From an uncultured Planctomyces sp. (GTDB lineage: Bacteria > Planctomycetota > Planctomycetia > Planctomycetales > Planctomycetaceae), in the NCBI GenBank assembly GCA_937904325.1, contig CALGTK010000187.1, positions 17,939-81,938 on the forward strand: 64,000 nt of DNA. Direction: 5' to 3'. Under the pieces are notes generated by a model. That model was not told where the DNA came from, did no database searches, and was given only the letters and a program-made list of their open reading frames with translations. Position 1 is the first letter of the stretch, and every line of letters begins with the position of its first letter. The translations under genes and the position numbers were made by a program. Shown here piece by piece: positions 43,540-53,058 of this stretch.

Positions 43540-45336
43540 ATGAAACACATTCGAAATTTCTGCATCATTGCTCACATTGATCATGGTAAGTCGACGCTGG
43601 CCGACCGGCTGATTCAAACCTGCGGTGGCGTCACGCAACGCGATCTGCACGAACAAATGCTCGATTCGATGGACATCGAGCGTGAGCGGGGCATCACAAT
43701 CAAGAGCAACACGGTTACGCTCGATTATCGACACACGGATGGGAACGACTATCTGTTGAATCTGATCGACACGCCTGGGCACGTAGATTTTTCACACGAA
43801 GTGCGGCGGTCTTTGATGGCGTGTGAAGGAGCGTTGATCATTGTTGACGCGTCTCAGGGAGTGGAGGCTCAAACCGTTGCCAATCTCTATCTTGCCCTGG
43901 AACATAACCTGACGCTTCTTCCGGTGATCAACAAAATCGATCTCCCGTCTGCCGACATCGACCGTGCGCAAGAGGCAATCGATGCCGAGTTAGGGCTCGA
44001 TCCGTTTGAGGCGATTCCAATTTCTGCAAAGAACGGAATCGGAATAGAAGACGTGCTGGTCGGCATCGTCGAGAAACTGCCGGAACCAGAGGGCGATTCC
44101 GATGCGCCGCTTCAGGCACTCGTGTTTGACGCCCACTTTGATACGTTCCGAGGAGTGATTCTGCAGTGTCGTGTGATGCAGGGCACGCTCAAACCTCGCG
44201 ATACGATCCATTTTATGCACGGCGGTCGGGACTTCACGGTGGACGAGGTCGGCTACAACCAGATGAAGCCCAATCCAAGTAAACAGCTCAGCGCTGGTGA
44301 AGTCGGGTATGTTGTCGCCGGAGTGAAGAGTGTCCAGGACATCGAGATCGGCGATACGATCACGCATTTGAATCGTCAGGCCGAAGAGCCGATTCCCGGA
44401 TACGAAGAAGCCAGGCAAGTTGTCTTTTCTTCCATCTATCCCATGGACACTGGCGATTACGTCGAGCTGGCAAAGGCACTGGACAAACTCGCCATCAACG
44501 ATGCCGCGCTCACATTCGAAAAAGACAGCTCGGCCGCGCTGGGCTTTGGCTTTCGATGTGGGTTTCTCGGGCTACTTCACCTGGACGTGATTCAGGAGCG
44601 ATTGCGACGGGAGTTTGATATTGGTCTGGTCATCTCGGCGCCGTCGGTGAAGTACAACCTGGCCCTGAGAGATGGATCGACTATCGAGGTTGACAATCCA
44701 AGTTACTGGCCCGACCCCACGCAGATTGAATCATGCAGCGAGCCGTATATCAAAGCGTCAATCCTGACTCCCGAAGCGTACGTCGGACCAGTCATGGAAC
44801 TGTGCCGGGACCATCGCTCGGAAAGCCAGACAATGAATTATCTCTCGGCCGACCGGATTGAAGTTATCAGTGTGATGCCGCTTGGCGAAGTGCTGTTCGA
44901 TTTTTACGGCAAGCTGAAAATGCTGACCCGAGGGTACGGGTCGTTTGACTACGAACCGATCGAGTATCGAAACACGGATATCGTCAAGGTCGACATCCTG
45001 GTCAACAAGGAGCCGGTGGACACGCTTTCGTACCTCGTTCATCGTGAAAAGGCGCGACCTCGGGCATTGCACTACTGCGAACGGCTTGCCGAAGAAATCC
45101 CGCGGCACCAGTTTAAGATCCCGGTTCAGGGCGCCATCGGCGGAGAAATTATCGCAAGAACAACGATCGCGCCATTCCGAAAAGACGTGACCGAAAAGCT
45201 GTACGGCGGCGACGTGACACGAAAGAAGAAGCTGCTTGAGAAACAGAAGAAGGGTAAGGCGAAAATGAAGCAGTTCGGCAGCGTGAACATCCCGCAGAAA
45301 GCCTTCGTCTCAGTTCTTCGCGCCGAGAAGGATTAA
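43540..45336 (+). CDS. lepA: Elongation factor 4 (LepA), second copy
   Basis: 598 aa. All G motifs are present: AHIDHGKST (11-19), DTPGH (77-81), NKID (131-134). The LepA C-terminus is there (LYGGDVTRKKKLLEKQ and MKQFGSVNIPQKAF). Compared with copy 1 at 28802 it differs at many places, for example FSHEVRRSLMACEGA against FHYEVSRSLAACEGA and SLTF-type region AALTFEKDSSAALGFGFRCG against ASFSFLAETSDALGFGFRCG. Both are full-length with all key residues, so both are probably active. Which is the housekeeping copy cannot be told. The start has no ribosome site, only TAAAAT upstream. Confidence 0.95.
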   Translation: MKHIRNFCIIAHIDHGKSTLADRLIQTCGGVTQRDLHEQMLDSMDIERERGITIKSNTVTLDYRHTDGNDYLLNLIDTPGHVDFSHEVRRSLMACEGALIIVDASQGVEAQTVANLYLALEHNLTLLPVINKIDLPSADIDRAQEAIDAELGLDPFEAIPISAKNGIGIEDVLVGIVEKLPEPEGDSDAPLQALVFDAHFDTFRGVILQCRVMQGTLKPRDTIHFMHGGRDFTVDEVGYNQMKPNPSKQLSAGEVGYVVAGVKSVQDIEIGDTITHLNRQAEEPIPGYEEARQVVFSSIYPMDTGDYVELAKALDKLAINDAALTFEKDSSAALGFGFRCGFLGLLHLDVIQERLRREFDIGLVISAPSVKYNLALRDGSTIEVDNPSYWPDPTQIESCSEPYIKASILTPEAYVGPVMELCRDHRSESQTMNYLSADRIEVISVMPLGEVLFDFYGKLKMLTRGYGSFDYEPIEYRNTDIVKVDILVNKEPVDTLSYLVHREKARPRALHYCERLAEEIPRHQFKIPVQGAIGGEIIARTTIAPFRKDVTEKLYGGDVTRKKKLLEKQKKGKAKMKQFGSVNIPQKAFVSVLRAEKD

Positions 45337-45390
45337 CGGTGTAAGTGGTCTTAATGTTGTGGCGATTGGTCGCAATCAAACTGAAACACC

Positions 45391-46146
45391 TCACTCGCCC
45401 AGCTCGTTGAGCAGCTGATTGTCCGACGGGTAGGGGTGCCCTTTGTGCTGGCGGAAGGCTTCTCCGTATTTGACGCCCAGTTCCAGGCCGCGGTGAGCGC
45501 TCCATCGTTCGCAACTGTTGAGGTATTCGTCGATGCCGTGCTGCTTGAGCAGCCAGTCTCGCTGGCTGGCGTGACAAGCGAGCATCTGCTGCTTCAGCTC
45601 GAACGTCGTTGAAATGTCGATGATGAATTCCGGTTCGACTCGTTGTCCGAACCAGTCGGTGCCTTCGATCGGGTCGACATAGTAGAGATGCGGAATTTTG
45701 TCGAGTGGCGGCGCCTGTGCTGAGTCGTGAGTTTCGTAGTTCGGAATCGGAGCGTTGAAACACGCATCGCGGACAAGCAGGCTCGTGAATTCATGATCGG
45801 GCATGTAGTCGACGGGCGGAGCTGTCAGCACGATGTCTGGTCGACTTTTTCGCAAGGCCTCGGTCACTCGGCGACGGGAGTCGTTGTCGAAGCAGATACT
45901 GAGATCACGAAATTCCAGACAGTCGTAGTCGGCTCCGAGCAGGTTGGCGGCGGCGAGCGCTTCTGCTCGTCGCATTTGAGCGATCTCTTCTGATGCGAGT
46001 TCCGCGCTGCCACAGTCACCGGGCGTCATCGTCATGATCGTAACGTGACACCCCTTCCGTTTTAGAAGCGCGAGCACGCCCGCACACTGAAACTCAACAT
46101 CGTCAGGATGAGCGTGGATGGCCAGAACCCTTTTTTGATCAGTCAT
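45391..46146 (-). CDS. PIG-L/LmbE-family deacetylase
   Basis: 251 aa. Zinc-binding [12 protein letters not shown] near the N-terminus and DYMPDHEF with the third ligand later; these match the family that removes acetyl groups from N-acetylglucosamine compounds (BshB, MshB and others). I chose the ATG at 46146 ([16 protein letters not shown]), since the family motif follows immediately; the frame is open 20 codons further upstream. Substrate unknown; bacillithiol-type or surface sugar. Convergent with lepA copy 2. Confidence 0.88.
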   Translation of the reverse strand: MTDQKRVLAIHAHPDDVEFQCAGVLALLKRKGCHVTIMTMTPGDCGSAELASEEIAQMRRAEALAAANLLGADYDCLEFRDLSICFDNDSRRRVTEALRKSRPDIVLTAPPVDYMPDHEFTSLLVRDACFNAPIPNYETHDSAQAPPLDKIPHLYYVDPIEGTDWFGQRVEPEFIIDISTTFELKQQMLACHASQRDWLLKQHGIDEYLNSCERWSAHRGLELGVKYGEAFRQHKGHPYPSDNQLLNELGE

Positions 46147-46265
46147 CGAAGCAAGCCTTGTTTGGATATCGCCGAATCGGGAATGACGCTGCGGCAGAAT
46201 TGTCACAGCGTTCGAATTCTCGCGTCGACTGTCAACTGATCAACCGCCAGGCAGTTGTACAAAGG

Positions 46266-47408
46266 CTACTTCAGCACACACTCGTCGCGAAATTCATCCG
46301 CTCGGGACATGCTCACGATAATGCCCAGCGATACGACACTCACAACCAGACTCGATCCACCGTAGCTCACAAGCGGATGCGGGATGCCCGTCGTCGGTAC
46401 AAGAGCCGTCACAACCGCCGTGTTGAGTAATGCCTGGGCGACCAGCTGTGTCAGCAGCGTCATCGCGACAATCGCGGCGAAGCAGTTAGGACGGTATTTA
46501 AGAAACAGTCGTGCTCCCGACCAGAAAACTCCGCACCACAAAATGGCGAGTCCGGCCGTTCCGGCGAGTCCGAGTTCTTCTCCGACGACGGCGAAGACGA
46601 AGTCCGTATTTGACTCCGGCAGGAAGCTGAGTTTCTGCGAACCTCGACCAAGGCCGACTCCCCACAAACCTCCAGCTCCGAGCGCGATGAGCGATTGTTT
46701 CAACTGCCAGGCATCGCTACTGCGGAAATCGGTCCATACCGAAACGAAATCCGTGATACGGCGCAGGCGGTAACTGGTCACGGAAATCAGGAAAACTCCG
46801 GCGGACGCTGCGACTCCGATTCCGACTGTGAAGTTGCGAATCGGCCAGCCGCCGAAGAAGAGCACCAGCCCTGCCGACCCAATCAGAAAGGCCGACGTGC
46901 CAAGGTCCGGTTCCAGTATCACGAGCCCAGCCGTCAGAGCCGTTGGTACGACAAACGGTATGGTCCCGAAGAACCAATGACTGAGCCGTTCCCGGCAAAG
47001 CAACATGCCTCTGGCTAGAAATAGTGGGAGCGTAATCTTGGCGAGTTCGGAAGGCTGCATCGAGAAGCCAGCCAGTCGCAGCCATCGTTGAGCACCGTTG
47101 ACTCGCGTGCCGACTCCAGGGATCAGTACCGCGACCAGAAGGATCAACGTTCCGACGAACAACCAGGGAGCCACTCGAAACCAGAATCTGGCTGGCAAGG
47201 CACCGGCAACGCTTGCCGCGGTGATCGCGATTGCCAGTGACTTGAGATGCTTCGTCAGGTAAACGCGTTCAAAATCGGTTGGCCAGGATGTAATGCTGGC
47301 GCTATGAATCATCAACACGCCAAACCCTACCAGCACTAGAGCCAGGGAAAGGAAAAAGTGTCGGTTATCCTGATTCTGCCGAAGAGTCGGATTGCTCATT
47401 GAAGCCAT
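46266..47408 (-). CDS. FtsW/RodA/SpoVE-family peptidoglycan polymerase
   Basis: 380 aa, about ten membrane segments. SEDS motifs: GAQRWLRLAGFSMQPSELAK, LEPDLGTSAFLIG, GVGLGRGSQKLSFLPESNTD (the catalytic-type Asp is in this loop), FAVVGEELGL and PTTGIPHPLVSYGGSSL. FtsW is favoured over RodA by length and by the SYGGSS end, but this is not firm. Planctomycetes studied so far lack FtsZ, so the role in division is open. ATG at 47408 (MASMSNPTL) was chosen; a TTG further upstream is possible. Membrane protein, PIG-L gene lies downstream on the same strand. Confidence 0.88.
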   Translation of the reverse strand: MASMSNPTLRQNQDNRHFFLSLALVLVGFGVLMIHSASITSWPTDFERVYLTKHLKSLAIAITAASVAGALPARFWFRVAPWLFVGTLILLVAVLIPGVGTRVNGAQRWLRLAGFSMQPSELAKITLPLFLARGMLLCRERLSHWFFGTIPFVVPTALTAGLVILEPDLGTSAFLIGSAGLVLFFGGWPIRNFTVGIGVAASAGVFLISVTSYRLRRITDFVSVWTDFRSSDAWQLKQSLIALGAGGLWGVGLGRGSQKLSFLPESNTDFVFAVVGEELGLAGTAGLAILWCGVFWSGARLFLKYRPNCFAAIVAMTLLTQLVAQALLNTAVVTALVPTTGIPHPLVSYGGSSLVVSVVSLGIIVSMSRADEFRDECVLK

Positions 47409-47842
47409 GAGTTCTGTCTCGCGTGAAAGCTCACATTTTGTGATCGGCAATGACTGAAGCTGAGGTCTACGTTTTTAGCAATCTCGCCCAGGACTAAGCT
47501 TCCGGCTTTCTTTCCGGGGATGGTCATCCGAACTGAGCCAATTGCTCCAACAATCGTATCGGTCGACAACCAGACTTGCCGGCGCGGGCCGACTCGCAGA
47601 TCAGCCTTTGATAGCGGGGCAACGGGTCCTGTTTACGAACTTGAATTCCGACAAGCCTGCTGCATTCGATTGCACGCTGGCGATTTCGACGCCCGTGGTG
47701 CGACAGGCCGAACAGTGTACTCTGTCGCCATGATTCCTGAGAGAAGCATCAGTGGGTATCATTGCAACGTTCGTCAGCCGGTGAACTCACCGGAAGCGAT
47801 TATCTGTAACCCGCAAATCGGCTCAAGAACGGAAACGATTCT
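47409..47842. other. Intergenic region, divergent
   Basis: 434 bases between the SEDS gene (minus) and the second DUF1549/1553 gene (plus). No gene is convincing. Two overlapping plus-strand open frames near 47520-47900 lack homology that I recognise. Both promoters must lie here. Confidence 0.35.
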
Positions 47843-50800
47843 ATGCAGCACGGTGTCGCCCTGTTTTCACTTTGCGTGTTCGCAGGATCGTTCTGCGAGT
47901 CATCCTGCGCGGCTGATCCGGTAAACTATGTAAAGCAGATTAAGCCGATCTTTCAGCAATACTGTGCCAGTTGTCACGGTCCGGATATGGTCGAATCTGG
48001 TTTTCGTGCGGACTTTGGAAGTCTGCTGTTGGAAGGTGGGGACCGAGGTGCGGCACTTGTAGCTGGCGATGCGTCAAAGAGTTTGATCTATCAGGTATTG
48101 GTCGGCGAGGGTGATGTAGCACAGATGCCGTTCGAACTGCCGAAGCTTTCGGACGAGCAGATTGCTCTCGTGAAAGCCTGGATTGATGAGGGAGCAAAGT
48201 CAGCGGGCGAAGACAAACCAACGGCAGATGGACGGCCGACAAGCGATCACTGGGCGTTTCAACCTGTCGTTCGCCACGCGCTTCCGAATGTTAAAATTGC
48301 GAGCTGGCTTCAGAACGAAATCGACGCGTTTGTCCTGGCGAAGCTTCAAGTGCAAGGGCTGCAGCCGTCGCCGGAAGCGACTCGTTCGACGCTGATTCGT
48401 CGGTTGTATCTTGACCTCCTGGGGATTCTTCCGGATCCAGACGAAACTCGTGACTTTGTGCGTGACGATCAGCCGTTTGCCTACGAACGGCTCGTTGACC
48501 GTCTGCTGGGTTCGCCTCGGTACGGTGAGCGTTGGGGCCGGCACTGGCTCGACATCGCGCGTTATGCAGACTCAAACGGTTTTACCATCGATGGTGCGCG
48601 ATCCATTTGGCCATACCGCGACTGGGTGGTCAAGGCAATTAATGCAGACATGTCGTTTGACCAGTTTGTCATCGAGCAACTGGCTGGTGACCTCTTGCCA
48701 AAGCCGACGAGTGAGCAAGTCGTCGCGACAGGATTTCATCGCAACACACTGATCAACCAGGAAGGCGGGACTGACCAGGAACAGTTTCGTGTGGAGTCCG
48801 TGGTCGATCGAGTCAACACGACCGGCGCGGCATTTCTTGGACTGACGGTTGGGTGTGCTCAGTGCCACGTTCATAAGTACGACCCGATCACTCAGCGAGA
48901 CTTTTACAAGTTGTTCGCGATTTTCAACAACTGTGACGAGCCGAACATTCCGCTGCCGTCTGAAACCCAGGCTGCCGAACAGGTACGTGTCAAAACCGGA
49001 CTGGCCGAAGTCACAAAGAAACTGAAAGAGCACGATGCGAAGCGTGCCAGCGGCCAGCCCGATTGGGAAACCAAACAGTCAGCATTCGCCGCCGCGGCAT
49101 GGAACTTTCTCAAACCGATCGATGCGGCTTCCAAGGCAGGAGCAACTCTCAACCCAATCGACGAGAACACTTTGCTTGTCGGCGGCAACGGCAACATTCC
49201 AGCTACAGACGTCTACACGGTCACGACGACAATTCCGGCTGGCACAATCACTGCCTTTCGACTCGAAACGCTGACCGGGCCTTTGCTTCCGAAGAAAGGG
49301 CCAGGCTGGGCCAGTAACGGCAACTTCGTTCTTAACGAATTCGAGGCGACGAGCCAGCCTGTCGACGGCGATGCCAGCGCTTCGGCCACGAAGCTGACGT
49401 TCGCGACCGCTTCGACCGACTGGCAGCAGGATGGTTACCCCGCTGAGCACGCGATTGATGGAAACATGAAAACCGGCTGGGCCATCAATGGGACAAAGAA
49501 GAGTTCACCAAACGTCGATCGCGAAGCAGTCTTCACCCTGAAGAAGCCGATCGTGAGCGAGGTCCCGCTTAAGATCACGTTCAAACTCCATCATCAGCAC
49601 AACGCGGCGAAGTATCTGATCGGTACATTTCGGCTTTCATCAACTAAGGCTTCTCGTCAGCAAACGAGGGTTCCGCCGTCGATTCATGACATTCTCCTGG
49701 TCAAAGCCAGCAAGCGTGACGACGGGCAGAAGGAATTACTGGCAGCCGCGTACGGACGAAGTGACTTGAGCCGGAAGCCGCTGGAAGCTCAGCAGGCGAA
49801 ACTGAAAGCCAAGGAGAGTGTTCTCAAAGCGGCCATCCCGACGACGATGGTTCTTCGAGAGCGGACTAAAAATCCTCGAACAACGCACATCCATATTCGT
49901 GGCAACTTCCTGGAAAAGGGAGCCACCGTTCAGCCGGACGTACCATCGATTCTTCCGCCACTCGCGTCTGCGGAAACTCCTGTCAACCGTCTGGACTTTG
50001 CTCGTTGGCTGTTTGCACCGGAGCATCCGCTGACGTCGCGGGTTTCGGTCAATCGTGTATGGCAGCGTTTATTTGGTATCGGCCTGGTCGAAACGGAAAA
50101 CGATTTCGGCATGCAAGGCGAACTGCCTTCACACCCGAAACTGCTTGACTGGCTTGCCAGCGAGTTTATGCGACTTGGCTGGAGCCAGAAGCAAATTCTG
50201 CGACTGATCGTGACGTCGGCGACCTATCGTCAGTCTTCCATAGTGACTCCGGACCTGCTTGATCGCGATCCTCGTAACCGACTGCTTGCTCGACAAAGCC
50301 GAGTGCGTCTGGAAGCCGAAGGGGTCCGTGACGTTGCCTTGTCGGCGAGTGGTCTGCTTTCTCAGAAGATGCTCGGCCCTGGTGTTTATCCGCCTCAACC
50401 GAAGGGCATTTATGTGGTCACACAGGTTTCGAAGCAATGGCCGGAAAGCAAAGGTGACGATCGTTATCGACGAGGACTTTATACCTACTTCTGGCGTTCG
50501 AGTCCGTATCCGATGTTGCCAACTTTCGATGCTCCCGACGCCAACGGGACCTGCACTCGTCGGAATCGCTCTAATACTCCGCTGCAGGCGCTAACGCTGG
50601 CAAACGACGGAGCCTTCATGGAATTTGCAGAAGCACTTTCCGACCGAATTCTGAAAGAATCGTCGGATTACGACGATGCTCGAATCAAGTTTGCATTCGA
50701 CGCGGTTCTCGCTCGGCAACCGAGTGACTTCGAACAAAAACGTTTGCTGGCATTCGTCGCTGCCCAGCGGAAGCATTTCGAAGCGAACGCCGCTGATGCC

Positions 50801-50914
50801 AAAGCCGCAGCATCGCCGAGTCACCCAGAATCAGCCGACGAAGCGGCATCCGCAACATGGACGGCCTTCGCGCGAGTCGTCCTGAACCTCGACGAATTCA
50901 TCACTCGCGAATGA
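47843..50914 (+). CDS. Planctomycete cytochrome-c/DUF1549/DUF1553 protein, second copy
   Basis: 1023 aa. Signal (GVALFSLCVFAGSFCESSCA, then ADP). PSCyt1 region with CASCHGPDMVESG (haem-binding CxxCH at about 40), DUF1549 (YLDLLGILPDPDETRDF, ERWGRHWLDIARYADSNGFT) and DUF1553 (FARWLFAPEHPLTSRVSVNR, VWQRLFGIGLVETENDFGMQ, CTRRNRSNTPLQALTLAN). In the middle (about 400-620) a discoidin-like beta region (YPAEHAIDGNMKTGWAINGT) replaces the coiled coil of the first copy. No DUF1501 gene follows; instead a sugar-acid dehydratase starts seven bases downstream. Confidence 0.9.
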   Translation: MQHGVALFSLCVFAGSFCESSCAADPVNYVKQIKPIFQQYCASCHGPDMVESGFRADFGSLLLEGGDRGAALVAGDASKSLIYQVLVGEGDVAQMPFELPKLSDEQIALVKAWIDEGAKSAGEDKPTADGRPTSDHWAFQPVVRHALPNVKIASWLQNEIDAFVLAKLQVQGLQPSPEATRSTLIRRLYLDLLGILPDPDETRDFVRDDQPFAYERLVDRLLGSPRYGERWGRHWLDIARYADSNGFTIDGARSIWPYRDWVVKAINADMSFDQFVIEQLAGDLLPKPTSEQVVATGFHRNTLINQEGGTDQEQFRVESVVDRVNTTGAAFLGLTVGCAQCHVHKYDPITQRDFYKLFAIFNNCDEPNIPLPSETQAAEQVRVKTGLAEVTKKLKEHDAKRASGQPDWETKQSAFAAAAWNFLKPIDAASKAGATLNPIDENTLLVGGNGNIPATDVYTVTTTIPAGTITAFRLETLTGPLLPKKGPGWASNGNFVLNEFEATSQPVDGDASASATKLTFATASTDWQQDGYPAEHAIDGNMKTGWAINGTKKSSPNVDREAVFTLKKPIVSEVPLKITFKLHHQHNAAKYLIGTFRLSSTKASRQQTRVPPSIHDILLVKASKRDDGQKELLAAAYGRSDLSRKPLEAQQAKLKAKESVLKAAIPTTMVLRERTKNPRTTHIHIRGNFLEKGATVQPDVPSILPPLASAETPVNRLDFARWLFAPEHPLTSRVSVNRVWQRLFGIGLVETENDFGMQGELPSHPKLLDWLASEFMRLGWSQKQILRLIVTSATYRQSSIVTPDLLDRDPRNRLLARQSRVRLEAEGVRDVALSASGLLSQKMLGPGVYPPQPKGIYVVTQVSKQWPESKGDDRYRRGLYTYFWRSSPYPMLPTFDAPDANGTCTRRNRSNTPLQALTLANDGAFMEFAEALSDRILKESSDYDDARIKFAFDAVLARQPSDFEQKRLLAFVAAQRKHFEANAADAKAAASPSHPESADEAASATWTAFARVVLNLDEFITRE

Positions 50915-50921
50915 GGTCATA

Positions 50922-52037
50922 ATGAAGATTGTAAGTATCGACGTGCTGCCTCTGACCGGGGCGACTGTCGACGGTGGCTGGCCGCAAGGGCACGAGCCTC
51001 AGGAAAATCTGCATACGCTGGTCGAAATCCATACCGACGAAGGGTTCTCCGGTGTCGGCAGTTGCTTCACATCGGGCAAGTTGGTTCAGGGGGCGGTGGA
51101 TCTGCTCTGGCCGCTGTTGAAGGATCAGTCTGCAGTTGAACCCGAACGAGTCAGCGAGAACCTGCGGCAGTCGTCGTTCTGGCAGGGCCGTGGCGGATCG
51201 GTTGAGCATGCAATTTCTGGAATCGATATCGCCCTGTGGGACATCATGGGTAAGGCGTGTGGGCAGCCAGTGTCGAGACTGCTCGGCGGGAACTATCGAA
51301 GCCGAATTCGGCCTTATGGTTCGATGCTGTTTGACGAACCGGATGCTTTGCGGACTTCGCTGGAAGCGACCGTCAGTCGAGGCTTTAAATCGATCAAACT
51401 CGGCTGGCGACCGTTCGGTCGGAGAGACCGGAAGTTTGATGAACTACTGGTTCGAACCGCTCGAGAAACTGTCGGGGCAGATGTCGAGCTGATGGTCGAC
51501 GCTGGCGGTAGTGAGCAGTTCTGGCCGCACGGTTTGAACTGGGCCCGCGAAACCGCCCGGATGCTCGCCGACTATGACATCGTCTGGTTCGAAGAACCGT
51601 TACCTCCGGACGATATCGAAGGGCACATCGAGTTGACTCGGCAGTCGCCCGTTCCGATCGCCGGCGGCGAAGTCCTGACTCGCCGGCAGTCTTTCCAACC
51701 GTGGCTGGAACGGCGGGCCGTCGATATCATCCAGCCAGACGTTACGAAGAACGGTGGACTGAGTGAGTCGCGGCGAATCGCCTGGCTGGCATTTGACCAT
51801 AACGTTCAAATGGTTTCGCACGGGTGGAATACGGCGATTGGTCTGGCGGCCGATCTACAACTGGCCGCGGCCATGCCGGTTGCCCGATATGTCGAGTATC
51901 TGACGCCGTGTGCGTACCTTGAGGACTTGACGGTTGAGCCGTTTGTGATTGACGATGACGGTTGCCTTGAGATTCCCGATCGTCCCGGTCTGGGTGTCGA
52001 ACTGGACCGTGATCGGTTGAAACAATTCATCCGCTGA
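50922..52037 (+). CDS. Mandelate racemase/muconate lactonizing-type enzyme (sugar-acid dehydratase-like)
   Basis: 371 aa, enolase superfamily. Catalytic set by position: Lys in KSIKLGW (about 158), Asp in LMVDAGG (about 192), Glu in WFEEPLPPDD (about 223), Glu in IAGGEVLTR (about 248) and His in VSHGWNT (about 300). This matches mandelate racemase/galactonate dehydratase-like enzymes that dehydrate aldonic or uronic acids. The first lysine of KxK is serine here. It starts with a good GAGGT site seven bases after the DUF1549/1553 stop, so they are probably in one transcript. Cytoplasmic; substrate not determined. Confidence 0.88.
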   Translation: MKIVSIDVLPLTGATVDGGWPQGHEPQENLHTLVEIHTDEGFSGVGSCFTSGKLVQGAVDLLWPLLKDQSAVEPERVSENLRQSSFWQGRGGSVEHAISGIDIALWDIMGKACGQPVSRLLGGNYRSRIRPYGSMLFDEPDALRTSLEATVSRGFKSIKLGWRPFGRRDRKFDELLVRTARETVGADVELMVDAGGSEQFWPHGLNWARETARMLADYDIVWFEEPLPPDDIEGHIELTRQSPVPIAGGEVLTRRQSFQPWLERRAVDIIQPDVTKNGGLSESRRIAWLAFDHNVQMVSHGWNTAIGLAADLQLAAAMPVARYVEYLTPCAYLEDLTVEPFVIDDDGCLEIPDRPGLGVELDRDRLKQFIR

Positions 52038-52054
52038 AATTCTCCACTGAATCA

Positions 52055-53020
52055 ATGCATCTCAAATGCGACATGGAACTGGCTGGAATGGAACTGCTGC
52101 GAGGCTTTGATTCACTGGACCCATTCCGCGGCGGCTTTCTGTCGATCGGAAATTTCGACGGCGTCCACCGCGGCCATCAGCAGATGTTCGCTTGTCTGGT
52201 CCGACACGCCAAAGAGCACAACGTTCCGTCATGCGTGTTTACGTTCGAGCCGCATCCAATTCAGCTCTTGCGACCGGAGCAGGTCCCACCAGCCCTGACG
52301 TCACTGGAGCAGAAGGCCGAGTTGATTGCGGCCTGCGGCGTCGACTGCATGGTCGTATATCCGACGGACTTGTGGCTGCTGAATCTGTCGGCCGAGGATT
52401 TTTTCCATGCGGTGGTGCTTGGCGAATTCGATGCGATTGGGATGGTAGAAGGTCCCAACTTCTTTTTCGGTCGAAACCGCTCCGGAACGGTCGAACACCT
52501 CGCAGACTTTTGCAAGGTGGCAAACATCGAACTGGACGCCGTTCCGCCCGTTTATGTGGGCACGCAGATGGTTTCTTCCAGCGTACTTCGAGGCCTGCTG
52601 ATTGACGGTGAAGTCGAGGAAGCCAGTGACCTGCTTGGGCATCGATATCGAGTTGCGGGGCAGGTGACCAAAGGGGCAGAACGGGGCCGCACCATCGGAT
52701 TTCCGACGGCGAATCTCGGGCAAGTCACGACCGTGTTACCGCTTGACGGTGTGTACGCTGGAGTCGCTTTTCACAACGGGAAGAACTGGCCAGCGGCGAT
52801 CAATCTTGGACCGAATCCAACATTTGGTGACCGACGGCGAAAGCTGGAAGTCCATCTGATCGGCTTTGACAGTGATCTCTACAATCAGCCGCTGCAGGTC
52901 GAGTTTGTATCACGGATTCGAGATACGCTGGAATTTCCTGATGTGAACGCCCTGAAAGTTCAGCTCGGGAAGGACGTTCAACAGGCCCTTGCAGTCGTCA
53001 CCGGAAACTCAAATTGTTAG
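52055..53020 (+). CDS. ribF: Bifunctional riboflavin kinase/FAD synthetase
   Basis: 321 aa. N-terminal nucleotidyltransferase part: LSIGNFDGVHRGHQQMF and FTFEPHP, then VEGPNFFFGRNRSGT and SSSVLRGLLIDGEVEEA. C-terminal kinase part: ERGRTIGFPTANLG, DGVYAGVAF, NLGPNPTFGD, ending in EFVSRIRDTLEFPDV. Makes FMN and FAD from riboflavin. It begins 17 bases after the dehydratase stop; ATG at 52055 was used, although ATGs at 52073 and 52088 are also in frame. Confidence 0.95.
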   Translation: MHLKCDMELAGMELLRGFDSLDPFRGGFLSIGNFDGVHRGHQQMFACLVRHAKEHNVPSCVFTFEPHPIQLLRPEQVPPALTSLEQKAELIAACGVDCMVVYPTDLWLLNLSAEDFFHAVVLGEFDAIGMVEGPNFFFGRNRSGTVEHLADFCKVANIELDAVPPVYVGTQMVSSSVLRGLLIDGEVEEASDLLGHRYRVAGQVTKGAERGRTIGFPTANLGQVTTVLPLDGVYAGVAFHNGKNWPAAINLGPNPTFGDRRRKLEVHLIGFDSDLYNQPLQVEFVSRIRDTLEFPDVNALKVQLGKDVQQALAVVTGNSNC

Positions 53021-53058
53021 TCTTTCGTCGCCCGAACAGCATCTCGGGATGAGTTTCA

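Noticed and set aside
47520..47924. Plus-strand open frame of 134 codons overlapping the second DUF1549/1553 gene start.
   Set aside because: It overlaps the signal peptide of a clear gene in another frame and resembles no known protein.
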